From: Streptococcus oralis
Lineage (GTDB): Bacteria > Bacillota > Bacilli > Lactobacillales > Streptococcaceae
Length of the DNA: 64,000 bases
Direction of reading: 5' to 3'
Assembly (NCBI RefSeq): GCF_002386345.1
Contig: NZ_CP023507.1
Coordinates: 1,949,501-2,013,500, forward strand
Shown here: positions 21,931 through 30,592 of the stretch, piece after piece
How the letters are laid out: the number at the start of each line of letters is the position of its first letter
Position numbering within the stretch: the stretch's first letter is position 1
Translations under genes and position numbers: made by a program
The notes under the pieces: generated by a model
What the model was told of the DNA's origin: nothing
Database searches by the model: none
What the model saw: the letters and a program-made list of their open reading frames with translations, nothing else

Positions 21931-22269
21931 ATGAAAAAAGATAGTATCTGCCAAGTGAATATTATAAATCAGCAAAATGTTACAACCGCAACGAACTACC
22001 TTGAAAAGGAAAAAGTCCAAAAATCACTTCGTATTTTATCAAAGTTTACCGATAATAAACAGATAAATATCATCTTTTATCTCCTTGCTGTTGAAGAACT
22101 CTGTGTCTGTGATATAGCCTGTTTACTAAATCTCAGTATGGCATCTGCCTCCCACCATCTTCGTAAACTAGCCAATCAAAACATCTTGGATACTAGAAGA
22201 GAGGGGAAAATTATATATTATTTTATAAAAGATGAGGAAATCAAAGACTTTTTTAATCAACTAGGATAA
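21931..22269 (+). CDS. cadX: CadX/CadC-type ArsR metal-sensing repressor
   Basis: A 112-residue winged-helix repressor. The Glu-Leu-Cys-Val-Cys-Asp motif in the recognition-side helix is the cysteine pair of the metal-binding site, and Ala-Ser-Ala-Ser-His-His-Leu-Arg-Lys-Leu is the DNA-recognition helix of ArsR/SmtB proteins. An additional cysteine near residue 7 fits the CadC metal site. It is expected to bind the operator at 21274-21295 and to release it with Cd, Pb or Zn. Confidence 0.9.
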   Translation: MKKDSICQVNIINQQNVTTATNYLEKEKVQKSLRILSKFTDNKQINIIFYLLAVEELCVCDIACLLNLSMASASHHLRKLANQNILDTRREGKIIYYFIKDEEIKDFFNQLG

Positions 22270-22667
22270 CAACTATTTTTACTACTTTATCATGATTATA
22301 TATAGGACTTATCTATGAAATTTTTTGATAAAAATTACTCACATGAAAGACTACTCGTAGCAAATCTTTAAGAAAAAAGTATAATTTAAAGCAAAGCGAC
22401 CTAGGTAATGCAGGTCAAGTTAGCCAAGTTTAAAAGGGAGAAATCTGAAAGAAAATGTATCTTTGATAGTAGTCATTTATTGTGAAATATGATATATTTA
22501 TTGATTAGATGGATGAATATTTCTAAAGTTAAATAAAATATGACAGATACATGCTTTTTAGTGTATCTTGTTTGTACTCAAAATATGAAGTGACTATCCA
22601 ATATTTAAGATTAATAAATATTATACGATGAGATAGAATACTACAAAATGAAAGGCAACGTAATCTG
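22270..22667. other. Gene-free interval after cadX
   Basis: About 400 A/T-rich bases with no convincing gene. An AGATACATG..TGTATCT inverted pair lies near 22552-22568. An 18-codon frame at 22315-22371 is too short to call. Likely a join between acquired segments. Confidence 0.45.
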
Positions 22668-23236
22668 ATGAAGAAAGATAGATTAATTGCATTGACAGAT
22701 GCTGTTCTAGCAATTATTATGACCATTTTGATTTTAGAGTTAGAAAAACCAACGACACCAAGTCTTCAAGCTTTTTGGGATTTACGGCAAAATTTCTTTG
22801 CTTATTTTCTTTCCTTTTTCTGGTTGGGATCGTTATGGATGGCACTAAACACATTATGGGAAAAGGTTGAGAAAATTTCCTCAGAAATTATTTGGTGGAA
22901 TTTGTTTCTACTCTTGGAGCGGCAGGAGTTCTCTTTGGAGAATTTCATGCCATCCAAGATACCAGTCTGAATGATGTGGTGGACCGGATCTATATAAATG
23001 TCAAGGATTTACCGTTTCAGTCCTTGGGAGCTTTAGCTAATATCCTGTCTGATGTTAAGAAGGGACTGATTCAAGACAGTCATATCTGGTCTTTCTTCCA
23101 GTCATTTTTCAAACAATATCAGTTGATAATCAGCTTAAATCAGATCTATCAGTTTGTCTATCTTTCTCTGATGGAGATCATGTCCTATCTTCACTTTGAT
23201 TATTGGAAAAAACGGCTCGGTCAGGAGCTAGTATGA
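22668..23236 (+). pseudogene. Broken TMEM175-like channel gene joined to an unrelated 3' fragment
   Basis: The first 80 codons from 22668 read as the N-terminus of a bacterial TMEM175/DUF1211 K+ channel (Arg-Leu-Ile-Ala-Leu-Thr-Asp-Ala-Val-Leu, two hydrophobic segments). Homology stops near 22890, after Trp-Trp-Asn-Leu, and this frame ends at 22970. A second frame, open from 22892 to 23236, encodes the tail of a different protein with amphipathic helices that I do not recognise. The shift of frame at the joint suggests a deletion that fused two genes and broke both. A real short product from the second frame cannot be excluded. Confidence 0.6.
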
Positions 23237-23249
23237 ATAAGGAGAACAA

Positions 23250-23573
23250 ATGAGACGTTTAAAAATGTTATGGCATATTATACAGGTTACGGGTTTTACT
23301 CGGTTTGCTCTGAGTTTTGTGACCTTTGTTTTTGGGTCAGGAGGCGTGCTTTTCCTAGTTGAACCTGCTATCACAAATTACGGAGACGGTCTTTGGTATG
23401 CTTTTGTGACTTCGACGACTGTCGGCTACGGGGATCTCCTAGCTGTGACCTTGATTGGAAGGATTACCAGTGTCTTCTTGACGATTTATGGGCTCATATT
23501 TTTTGGCTGTTTATCAGCTGTTATTATTAATTATTATACCGATTTAAATAAGGAAAGAGGAGAGGACAAATGA
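23250..23573 (+). CDS. Two-TM potassium channel
   Basis: A 107-residue protein with two hydrophobic helices around a pore loop holding the K+ selectivity filter Thr-Thr-Val-Gly-Tyr-Gly-Asp (about residues 62-68). It is a minimal KcsA-type pore with no regulatory domain. It overlaps the DUF389 gene by 4 bp, so the two proteins are made together. The ribosome-binding site is AAGGAG. A role in membrane potential or K+ release under stress is inferred from family only. Confidence 0.87.
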   Translation: MRRLKMLWHIIQVTGFTRFALSFVTFVFGSGGVLFLVEPAITNYGDGLWYAFVTSTTVGYGDLLAVTLIGRITSVFLTIYGLIFFGCLSAVIINYYTDLNKERGEDK

Positions 23574-24619
23574 CTGCCAATTATTCAACACGGGAATACC
23601 GTGAGAAATTATACGATGACCTTCATGTTCGATTGAGAGATACAGCGATTTTGATGTGTGCAATTTTTATTGCCTCTATCGGTCTAAATATGAATTCAAC
23701 AGCTGTTATTATTGGAGCCATGTTAATTTCACCTCTCATGACACCGATTGTTGGACTGGGATTCGGTTTAGCTATTTTTGATACGCGTTTAATCAAGCAA
23801 TCTCTAGAGGTTTTATTGACTCAAGTGTTGGTCAGTTTGCTTGTCTCGACTCTGTATTTCTGGATTTCTCCCTTGTCTTATGCAAGTAGCGAGTTGATCG
23901 CACGAACCTCTCCAACCATTTGGGATGTTCTCATTGCTATTGCTGGTGGGATTGCTGGTGTGATCGGTTCAAGGAAAAAAGAAGCAAACAATATCGTGCC
24001 AGGAGTAGCCATTGCTACAGCTTTGATGCCGCCTATCTGTACTGCTGGCTATGGTTTAGCTAATGGGAATGTACGATTTTTATTGGGGGCTCTCTATCTT
24101 TTCTTGATCAACTGTGTCTTTATCATGCTAGCCAACATTGTTGGAACAAGAATTTTGATGAGAAAATCTCCTTTAACTTCATTTAAAGAGCTGAGCATTA
24201 AAATGAGAATTGGCTTGATTTCTTTGATTGTATTGTTGATTCTTCCAGCTAGCTATTCGGCAGTTACTCTGACAATAGAACAAGCGCGCAAAGAAGGGAT
24301 CAAACAGTTTGTAGGAAAAGAGTTCGCCAATTATACGGTTATTAATCAAGTCTACAAGTCAAGTAACAATGAATTGGTCTTGACGGTTGTTGGAGATCCG
24401 ATTTCAGAAGAAGAATTAGAAACACTCCACCAAAAACAAGCCTCTTACGGTATTCAATCTGTTCAATTGAAAGTGAATCAAGTTCAGAACTCGCCAACAT
24501 TAGATAGTGAAGCGACCAAGGAATTTTATGAAAACATTGACAAGTATATTGATCAAAAACTCTCTGAAAAAGATTCACAAAACGATCTCGTAAAAGAAAA
24601 TGAAGCAGACAAGGATTGA
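23570..24619 (+). CDS. DUF389 (TIGR00341-type) membrane protein
   Basis: A 349-residue protein. The hydrophobic core (about residues 20-235) carries the DUF389 signature with Gly-Ala-Met-Leu-Ile-Ser-Pro-Leu-Met-Thr-Pro and a second Ala-Thr-Ala-Leu-Met-Pro-Pro-Ile segment; the C-terminal 110 residues are soluble and acidic. The function of the family is unknown; transport is suspected. Translational coupling to a K+ channel is notable. A 37-codon frame for a small membrane protein overlaps its 3' end. Confidence 0.87.
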   Translation: MTANYSTREYREKLYDDLHVRLRDTAILMCAIFIASIGLNMNSTAVIIGAMLISPLMTPIVGLGFGLAIFDTRLIKQSLEVLLTQVLVSLLVSTLYFWISPLSYASSELIARTSPTIWDVLIAIAGGIAGVIGSRKKEANNIVPGVAIATALMPPICTAGYGLANGNVRFLLGALYLFLINCVFIMLANIVGTRILMRKSPLTSFKELSIKMRIGLISLIVLLILPASYSAVTLTIEQARKEGIKQFVGKEFANYTVINQVYKSSNNELVLTVVGDPISEEELETLHQKQASYGIQSVQLKVNQVQNSPTLDSEATKEFYENIDKYIDQKLSEKDSQNDLVKENEADKD

Positions 24620-24713
24620 GGACAATGAACTGAATCGGTTTTTACGCCGTGTTTTTCTTGTATCTTCCTCTTTCTTACTTATAGCAGGTTGTTTTTGCTT
24701 GAATAAGAAATAA
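24600..24713 (+). CDS. Possible 37-aa membrane protein overlapping DUF389
   Basis: A frame from ATG 24600 to TAA 24713 overlaps the end of the DUF389 gene by 20 bp. It encodes a charged N-terminus with an Arg-Arg pair, one strongly hydrophobic helix with an Ile-Ala-Gly-Cys turn, and a basic end. The helix-like composition outside the overlap argues for a real small protein; the ribosome-binding site is weak. Confidence 0.4.
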   Translation: MKQTRIEDNELNRFLRRVFLVSSSFLLIAGCFCLNKK

Positions 24714-25067
24714 ATTAGAAGTTCTATCATCTAAGAAAAATGATGAAAAAAATCATTTAACTAATGGTGTGAACGTTTAGTGTTTATCAGCTCCATTCTC
24801 TGTAATTTTGGGGGTAAAATCCACACCATTTAGATAAAATTAGTTGAATTTGATTGGAAAAACGCTTTTATAAAAGCGGAGAAAAGTCTTGATATTACGC
24901 TGTTTTTAGTCCAACTGAAATTCATACTTTCCAAACCAGGTCTTAAGAAAAAAGGTAGAGAAAAAGGTAGAGTTTGGATTGAAATACAGTGCAATATATC
25001 GCATTTGGCAAAAAGAAAAAACGCTTTAAATCAGCGTTTTTCTTATGTATTGATTCGTATTGAACCC
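24714..25067. other. Gene-free interval next to rpmG
   Basis: No gene seen. It holds the right arm of the inverted repeat (24944-24999) and a hairpin AACGCT..AGCGTT with T-run (about 25020-25042) that would end rpmG transcription from the other strand or this strand. Confidence 0.5.
24944..24999 (+). repeat. Right arm of the inverted repeat
   Basis: Partner of 21082-21134. It lies about 70 bp from the 3' end of rpmG, a gene end that serves as an integration site for mobile elements in streptococci (from general knowledge). Confidence 0.65.
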
Positions 25068-25217
25068 CTACTTAACTTCTGTAAACACTACGTGCTTGCG
25101 AAGTTTTGGTGAGTATTTCTTCAATTGAAGACGGTCTGGAGTGTTACGTTTGTTTTTAGAAGTAAGGTACAAGCGTTCACCAGATTCTTTGTGTTCAAGT
25201 GTGATATTTACGCGCAT
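25068..25217 (-). CDS. rpmG: 50S ribosomal protein L33
   Basis: A 49-residue protein read on the minus strand: Met-Arg-Val-Asn-Ile-Thr-Leu at the start and Thr-Glu-Val-Lys at the end, the usual L33 length. It lacks the four zinc-binding cysteines, so it is the cysteine-free form. It follows rpmF by 15 bp, the standard streptococcal pair. Ribosome-binding site AGGGAG. Confidence 0.95.
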
Positions 25218-25232
25218 GGTATCTCCCTTCTA

Positions 25233-25415
25233 TTATTCAGCTGATGCAGCTTTAGCGATTTTACGTCCTTTGTAGTATCCTTTAAGTGATACGCGGTGAG
25301 AACGTGAGTAATCTCCAGTAGTTTCGTCAAAGTTTACAGATGGAGCTGTTACTTTGTAGTGTGTACGACGTTTGTTTTTCTTCGCTTTTGAGGTGCGACG
25401 TGCAGGTACTGCCAT
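25233..25415 (-). CDS. rpmF: 50S ribosomal protein L32
   Basis: A 60-residue basic protein of full L32 length: [12 protein letters not shown] at the start, typical of L32. No zinc cysteines remain. First gene of the rpmF-rpmG operon, with AAAGGAG upstream. Its promoter lies in the A/T-rich gap toward ilvD. Confidence 0.96.
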
Positions 25416-25635
25416 TTTCTTTTCTCCTTTAGGTATTTAAATTCGATTCAATCTAGTGATTTTCATCAACCATACTAGGATAACACATTTTTTTTGTAAA
25501 GTAAAGTTACTTGACAAAAAAAGATAAAAAAATTAGAAGCTAGTAATCGAAATTTTCTGAAAATTCAAGAATTTTATTCTGTTCTTCATGCGGAAATTGT
25601 GCTATAATGGTAAAAACTGAAATGGGAGGGAACAA

Positions 25636-27339
25636 ATGACAGAATTAGATACACGTCACCGCAGTAGCGTTTATGACAGTATGGTGAAATCACCAAACCG
25701 TGCCATGCTTCGTGCCACTGGAATGACAGATAAGGACTTTGAAACACCGATTGTGGGAGTGATTTCAACTTGGGCGGAAAATACACCATGTAACATTCAC
25801 TTGCATGATTTTGGGAAATTGGCTAAAGAAGGTGTCAAATCTGCGGGCGCTTGGCCTGTTCAGTTTGGAACCATTACCGTAGCAGACGGGATCGCCATGG
25901 GAACGCCTGGTATGCGTTTCTCTCTAACATCTCGTGACATCATCGCGGACTCTATTGAGGCTGCGATGGGTGGTCACAACGTGGATGCCTTTGTCGCTAT
26001 CGGTGGCTGTGACAAGAACATGCCTGGTTCTATGATTGCCATTGCCAATATGGATATTCCAGCTATTTTCGCCTATGGTGGTACTATTGCACCGGGAAAT
26101 CTTGATGGCAAAGACATTGACTTGGTTTCTGTCTTTGAGGGTATCGGAAAATGGAACCATGGTGACATGACAGCTGAGGACGTGAAACGTCTCGAATGTA
26201 ATGCCTGCCCTGGCCCTGGTGGCTGTGGTGGTATGTATACAGCTAATACCATGGCAACTGCTATCGAAGTTCTCGGTATGAGTTTGCCAGGATCTTCATC
26301 TCATCCAGCTGAATCAGCTGACAAGAAAGAAGATATCGAAGCAGCAGGACGTGCTGTTGTCAAGATGCTGGAGCTTGGTCTCAAACCATCAGATATCTTG
26401 ACTCGTGAAGCTTTTGAAGATGCCATCACTGTAACTATGGCTCTCGGTGGTTCTACAAATGCCACTCTTCACTTGCTTGCCATTGCCCATGCGGCTAATG
26501 TTGACTTGTCACTTGAGGACTTCAATACGATCCAAGAGCGCGTGCCTCACTTGGCTGACTTGAAACCATCTGGTCAGTATGTCTTTCAAGACCTCTACGA
26601 AGTCGGTGGTGTCCCTGCGGTTATGAAATACCTCTTGGCAAATGGTTTCCTTCATGGCGACCGCATCACATGTACTGGTAAGACAGTCGCTGAGAACTTG
26701 GCTGACTTTGCAGATCTCACACCAGGTCAAAAAGTTATTATGCCACTTGAAAATCCAAAACGTGCAGACGGTCCGCTTATCATCTTGAACGGGAACCTTG
26801 CTCCTGATGGTGCGGTAGCTAAGGTATCAGGTGTGAAAGTGCGTCGCCACGTTGGACCAGCTAAGGTCTTTGACTCAGAAGAAGATGCTATCCAGGCTGT
26901 CTTGACAGACGAAATCGTTGATGGCGATGTTGTCGTTGTTCGTTTCGTTGGACCTAAGGGTGGTCCTGGTATGCCTGAGATGCTATCCCTTTCATCCATG
27001 ATCGTTGGTAAAGGTCAGGGAGACAAGGTTGCTCTCTTGACAGACGGCCGTTTCTCTGGTGGTACATATGGTCTGGTTGTCGGACATATCGCTCCTGAAG
27101 CTCAGGATGGTGGACCAATTGCTTACCTCCGTACAGGGGATATCGTTACAGTTGACCAAGATACCAAAGAAATTTCCATGGCCGTATCCGAAGAAGAACT
27201 TGAAAAACGTAAGGCAGAAACAACCTTGCCACCACTTTACAGCCGTGGTGTCCTCGGTAAATATGCCCACATCGTATCATCCGCTTCTCGCGGAGCCGTG
27301 ACAGACTTCTGGAATATGGACAAGTCAGGTAAAAAATAA
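25636..27339 (+). CDS. ilvD: Dihydroxy-acid dehydratase
   Basis: A 567-residue enzyme that converts 2,3-dihydroxy-isovalerate and its homologue to the 2-oxo acids in valine, isoleucine and pantothenate synthesis. Cluster ligands are visible: Cys-Asp-Lys-Asn-Met-Pro-Gly (about residue 123), [12 protein letters not shown] (about 193) and the conserved Gly-Gly-Ser-Thr-Asn and Asp-Gly-Arg-Phe-Ser-Gly-Gly loops. The promoter has an extended -10, TGC-TATAAT (25603-25608). A BOX element and a terminator follow. Confidence 0.97.
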   Translation: MTELDTRHRSSVYDSMVKSPNRAMLRATGMTDKDFETPIVGVISTWAENTPCNIHLHDFGKLAKEGVKSAGAWPVQFGTITVADGIAMGTPGMRFSLTSRDIIADSIEAAMGGHNVDAFVAIGGCDKNMPGSMIAIANMDIPAIFAYGGTIAPGNLDGKDIDLVSVFEGIGKWNHGDMTAEDVKRLECNACPGPGGCGGMYTANTMATAIEVLGMSLPGSSSHPAESADKKEDIEAAGRAVVKMLELGLKPSDILTREAFEDAITVTMALGGSTNATLHLLAIAHAANVDLSLEDFNTIQERVPHLADLKPSGQYVFQDLYEVGGVPAVMKYLLANGFLHGDRITCTGKTVAENLADFADLTPGQKVIMPLENPKRADGPLIILNGNLAPDGAVAKVSGVKVRRHVGPAKVFDSEEDAIQAVLTDEIVDGDVVVVRFVGPKGGPGMPEMLSLSSMIVGKGQGDKVALLTDGRFSGGTYGLVVGHIAPEAQDGGPIAYLRTGDIVTVDQDTKEISMAVSEEELEKRKAETTLPPLYSRGVLGKYAHIVSSASRGAVTDFWNMDKSGKK

Positions 27340-27343
27340 ACTC

Positions 27344-27495
27344 ATACTCTTCGAAAATCAAATTCAAACCACGTCAACGTCGCCTTGCCGTAGGTATGGT
27401 TACTGACTTCGTCAGTTCTATCCACAACCTCAAAACACTGTTTTGAGCAACCTGCGGCTAGTTTCCTAGTTTGCTCTTTGATTTTCATTGAGTAT
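27344..27495 (+). repeat. BOX element (boxA-boxB-boxC)
   Basis: About 152 bp beginning ATACTCTTCGAAAATCAAA and ending TTTCATTGAGTAT, with the GCGTCGCCTTGCCGTA-like boxA core. BOX elements are intergenic repeats of the pneumococcus/mitis group. A second one, inverted, lies at 35224-35376. Confidence 0.9.
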
Positions 27496-27499
27496 CAAA

Positions 27500-27529
27500 A
27501 AGCAAGCCATCTTCGGCTTGCTTCTTTTT
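27500..27529 (+). terminator. Intrinsic terminator after ilvD/BOX
   Basis: AAGCAAGCC / GGCTTGCTT, 9-bp perfect stem with loop ATCTTC, then CTTTTT. Confidence 0.85.
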
Positions 27530-27552
27530 ATCTTCAAAAGTGATTTGCCTCA

Positions 27553-27894
27553 TTAACGAGGTGGCAGTCCAAGGGCGATACGGCCGTAGCGACTAATTCG
27601 TGTGATCTTCCAGGCAGGCGACCAGGTAACTTCAACCTTGACATCTTCGATACCCTCGATTTGTTTCAGACCTGCAACGATTTCGATAGGCAAACTTTCG
27701 GCGCAATCACAGGCAGTGTCGGTGAAGGTCATGACAATCTTGCAGAGACCTGTTTCATCTAGATTGATTTCATAAATCAGCCCTAGATTGTAAACATCCA
27801 ATTCCACATCTGTATCAAAAACCTTCTCTAGTTTTTCGATAATTTGGTCTTGTAAGGCCAAAGCTCGGTCATTGATTTTGATATCGTCTCTCAT
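27553..27894 (-). CDS. SufT/MIP18-like (DUF59) Fe-S assembly protein
   Basis: A 113-residue DUF59 protein: Asp-Val-Glu-Leu-Asp-Val-Tyr-Asn-Leu-Gly-Leu-Ile-Tyr, a Met-Thr-Phe-Thr-Asp-Thr-Ala-Cys loop with the conserved cysteine, and Val-Thr-Trp-Ser-Pro-Ala-Trp. Such proteins help mature iron-sulfur proteins. It stands next to ilvD, an Fe-S enzyme, on the opposite strand; a functional link is suggestive only. Confidence 0.85.
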   Translation of the reverse strand: MRDDIKINDRALALQDQIIEKLEKVFDTDVELDVYNLGLIYEINLDETGLCKIVMTFTDTACDCAESLPIEIVAGLKQIEGIEDVKVEVTWSPAWKITRISRYGRIALGLPPR

Positions 27895-28062
27895 AACAGT
27901 CCCTCCACCTGATAAATATCCTCTATTTTCTCATAATTCTGACAATTTGGCAAGTTTTTGATGAATTTTCTGAAAAAGACTCTCTTGAGATTTTCTCCTC
28001 TCACTGTTTTAATCCCTCTATTTATGGTAAAATAAGACTATTAAGTTAAAAGAGGACACCCT

Positions 28063-29343
28063 ATGAAATTACAAAAACCAAAAGGAACGCAGGATATTTT
28101 ACCTGCTGAATCTGCCAAGTGGCAGTACGTTGAGGGCTTTGCCCGTGAAATTTTCAAGCGCTATAACTATGCGGAAGTGCGTACGCCTATTTTTGAGCAT
28201 TACGAGGTCATCAGTCGCTCTGTCGGAGATACAACGGATATCGTAACCAAGGAAATGTACGATTTTTATGACAAGGGTGACCGCCATATTACCCTTCGTC
28301 CAGAAGGAACTGCGCCTGTTGTCCGTTCCTATGTGGAAAATAAACTCTTTGCCCCAGAAGTGCAAAAGCCAAGTAAGTTCTACTATATGGGCCCTATGTT
28401 CCGTTATGAGCGTCCACAAGCAGGTCGTTTACGCCAGTTCCACCAGATTGGTGTCGAGTGCTTTGGCTCTAGTAATCCAGCTACCGATGTGGAAACCATC
28501 GCTATGGCGGCTCATTTCTTGAAAGAAATCGGCATCCAAGGTGTGAAATTGCACCTTAACACTCTGGGAAATCCTGAGAGCCGTGCGGCTTATCGTCAAG
28601 CCTTGATCGACTATTTAACACCGCTCAAGGAGACCTTGTCGAAGGATAGCCAACGTCGTTTGGAGGAAAATCCTCTCCGTGTCTTGGACTCTAAGGAAAA
28701 AGAAGACAAGGTAGCAGTAGAGAATGCGCCGTCTATCTTGGATTTCCTTGATGAGGAAAGCCAAGCTCATTTTGATGCCGTCCGTCAGATGTTGGAAAAT
28801 CTGGGTGTAGACTATATCATCGATACCAATATGGTGCGCGGTCTGGACTATTACAACCACACGATTTTCGAGTTCATTACTGAGATTGAGGGCAATGACT
28901 TGACGGTCTGTGCGGGTGGTCGCTACGATGGTTTGGTTGCCTACTTTGGTGGTCCTGAAACTGCTGGATTTGGATTTGGCCTTGGTGTAGAGCGCCTGCT
29001 TCTCATTCTTGAAAAGCAAGGTGTGGCCCTCCCTATCGAAAACGCTCTAGATGTTTATATCGCAGTCTTGGGTGAAGGAGCAAATGTTAAGGCCTTGGAA
29101 TTGGTACAAGCCCTTCGCCAACAAGGATTCAAAGCAGAGCGTGACTACCTCAACCGGAAGCTTAAAGCTCAGTTCAAGTCAGCCGATGTCTTTGCGGCTA
29201 AGACTCTCATCACGCTAGGGGAGAGCGAAGTCGAAAGCGGACAAGTGACGGTTAAGAACAACCAAACACGAGAAGAAGTTCAAGTGTCACTTGATGCTAT
29301 CAATCAAAATTTCTCAGAAATCTTTGAAAAATTAGGCTTTTAA
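28063..29343 (+). CDS. hisS: Histidyl-tRNA synthetase
   Basis: A 426-residue class II synthetase. Motif 1 and motif 2 ([10 protein letters not shown]) are followed by the histidine-binding Arg-Gly-Leu-Asp-Tyr-Tyr loop and motif 3 (Gly-Leu-Gly-Val-Glu-Arg-Leu). C-terminal anticodon-binding domain from about residue 325. Length and start (AGAGGA site) are normal. A hairpin GTCAGGA/TCCTGAC with T-run follows at about 29357-29385. Confidence 0.97.
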   Translation: MKLQKPKGTQDILPAESAKWQYVEGFAREIFKRYNYAEVRTPIFEHYEVISRSVGDTTDIVTKEMYDFYDKGDRHITLRPEGTAPVVRSYVENKLFAPEVQKPSKFYYMGPMFRYERPQAGRLRQFHQIGVECFGSSNPATDVETIAMAAHFLKEIGIQGVKLHLNTLGNPESRAAYRQALIDYLTPLKETLSKDSQRRLEENPLRVLDSKEKEDKVAVENAPSILDFLDEESQAHFDAVRQMLENLGVDYIIDTNMVRGLDYYNHTIFEFITEIEGNDLTVCAGGRYDGLVAYFGGPETAGFGFGLGVERLLLILEKQGVALPIENALDVYIAVLGEGANVKALELVQALRQQGFKAERDYLNRKLKAQFKSADVFAAKTLITLGESEVESGQVTVKNNQTREEVQVSLDAINQNFSEIFEKLGF

Positions 29344-29356
29344 TAGTAGAAAAACC

Positions 29357-29385
29357 GGTCAGGAATATATCCTGACTCTCTTTTT
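29357..29385 (+). terminator. Terminator after hisS
   Basis: GTCAGGA-ATATA-TCCTGAC followed by TCTCTTTTT. Confidence 0.75.
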
Positions 29386-29416
29386 CCTAGGATCAACATT
29401 GCTTTTGCTTGCTTAA

Positions 29417-29524
29417 AAATATCTTTATAAAACCATTACTACCGTTTCTATTTTTGCAAGAGGAATTCTCTTATTAGCCCTTTTAGTTGCGACTGTATTC
29501 CACATTTTTATCAAGATGATGTGA
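29417..29524 (+). pseudogene. Possible remnant of a small membrane peptide gene
   Basis: An open frame without a start codon, reading Lys-Tyr-Leu-Tyr-Lys, a hydrophobic Gly-Ile-Leu-Leu-Leu-Ala-Leu-Leu-Val-Ala segment and a Lys-Met-Met end. It looks like a one-span small membrane protein whose start was lost. Weakly supported. Confidence 0.25.
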
Positions 29525-29563
29525 ATAACAATGCTAAGTCTTCATTTCAAATAGGAGTCTTTT

Positions 29564-30205
29564 ATGAAACTACTTAAAAATCTTGGCTGGTTTCTTCTAG
29601 CTGTTCTATCTTTTTTCTTTGGCTATGGTCTGGTTCAGAGTATGGCTTTATCAGCTCTTGGACTAGGGGCTTCAATCTTTGGAGTCTTGCCACTTTATAT
29701 TGCCCTATCAGGAGCCTATGTTTATGGAGTTTACAGATGGTATCAGACAGAAAAGGTTAGCATCCAGACGACTGCTTTTAATCGTTATATCTGGTTGCCT
29801 ACCCTGGTTTTGCTAGTGGCGATTACAGCCCAGTTCTTTTTACCAGACGATCCGTCGGTCAATCAACAAATCGTATCTCAACTGACAGTGGCTCAGCCTG
29901 TCTTTGGTTTCTTTATGGTGGTAGTCTTTGCTCCTCTGACGGAAGAACTCATCTTTAGAGGGATGGTGGCGCGCTATCTCTTTCCTAAGCAGGACAATAG
30001 CAAACAGACAGCTCTATTTCTCCTAGTATCAAGTGTGCTTTTTGCCTTGATTCATTTTCCAGGGACTTTGCAACAGTTTTTAGTTTATGCTAGTCTGGGA
30101 TTGAGTTTGGGACTGGCTTATGTAAGCCGAAAAGGTCTTCTTTACAGCATTTCTCTCCACGCTTTGAATAATTTAATCGGCTTTTTGATGATACTCATGC
30201 TATAA
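29564..30205 (+). CDS. CPBP-family intramembrane protease
   Basis: A 213-residue polytopic protein of the CPBP (Abi/CAAX protease) family. Motif 1 is Pro-Leu-Thr-Glu-Glu-Leu-Ile-Phe-Arg-Gly (about residue 126), motif 2 Phe-Ala-Leu-Ile-His-Phe-Pro (about 164), and the C-terminal His-Ala-Leu-Asn-Asn is motif 3. Members cleave membrane-embedded substrates; in streptococci several sit with bacteriocin or unknown genes. Strong AGGAG site. It is followed 17 bp later by a small membrane protein gene. Confidence 0.87.
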   Translation: MKLLKNLGWFLLAVLSFFFGYGLVQSMALSALGLGASIFGVLPLYIALSGAYVYGVYRWYQTEKVSIQTTAFNRYIWLPTLVLLVAITAQFFLPDDPSVNQQIVSQLTVAQPVFGFFMVVVFAPLTEELIFRGMVARYLFPKQDNSKQTALFLLVSSVLFALIHFPGTLQQFLVYASLGLSLGLAYVSRKGLLYSISLHALNNLIGFLMILML

Positions 30206-30222
30206 TAGAGTCAGGAGGTCAC

Positions 30223-30441
30223 ATGAAACGAGTAATTTTATTAGCAGTGATACAGGCGGTCGTTCTCTTCTTTATCATCGGGGCACTTGCCTATGCCTTT
30301 AAAGGCGATTTCTTTTACAACTATCTAGCAGTTGTCTTTGCGCCTATTGCAGGTGTCTTGCGTTTTGCTTCGGCTTATGCGACGGAGATTGTTCTACCTA
30401 AAAAGGCAGCTGAGATCGCTGAAAAGCGTAAAAAAGGTTAA
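30223..30441 (+). CDS. Small membrane protein, 72 aa
   Basis: Two hydrophobic helices (about residues 4-25 and 30-50) and a lysine-rich cytosolic tail. AGGAGG site 5-6 bases before the ATG. Co-transcribed with the CPBP gene upstream. A hairpin AATCCGATG/CATCGGATT with T-run (about 30457-30485) ends the unit. Function unknown. Confidence 0.75.
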   Translation: MKRVILLAVIQAVVLFFIIGALAYAFKGDFFYNYLAVVFAPIAGVLRFASAYATEIVLPKKAAEIAEKRKKG

Positions 30442-30456
30442 GAATCACAATCAGAG

Positions 30457-30486
30457 AATCCGATGACGTTTCCATCGGATTTTTTG
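30457..30486 (+). terminator. Terminator before aspS
   Basis: AATCCGATG-ACGTTTC-CATCGGATT followed by TTTTTG. Confidence 0.85.
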
Positions 30487-30592
30487 TCTGTTCGTTTTGA
30501 TTTCTAAAGACAATCAAACTTTTCTGATGATTTTCATGAAGAGCTTGCGCTTTTATGGTAAAATAGTAACAGAATAAAAGAGGAGAGAAACA

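Noticed and set aside
22315-22371. An 18-codon frame after cadX
   Set aside because: Too short and without a clear ribosome-binding site; could be a relic of a gene start.
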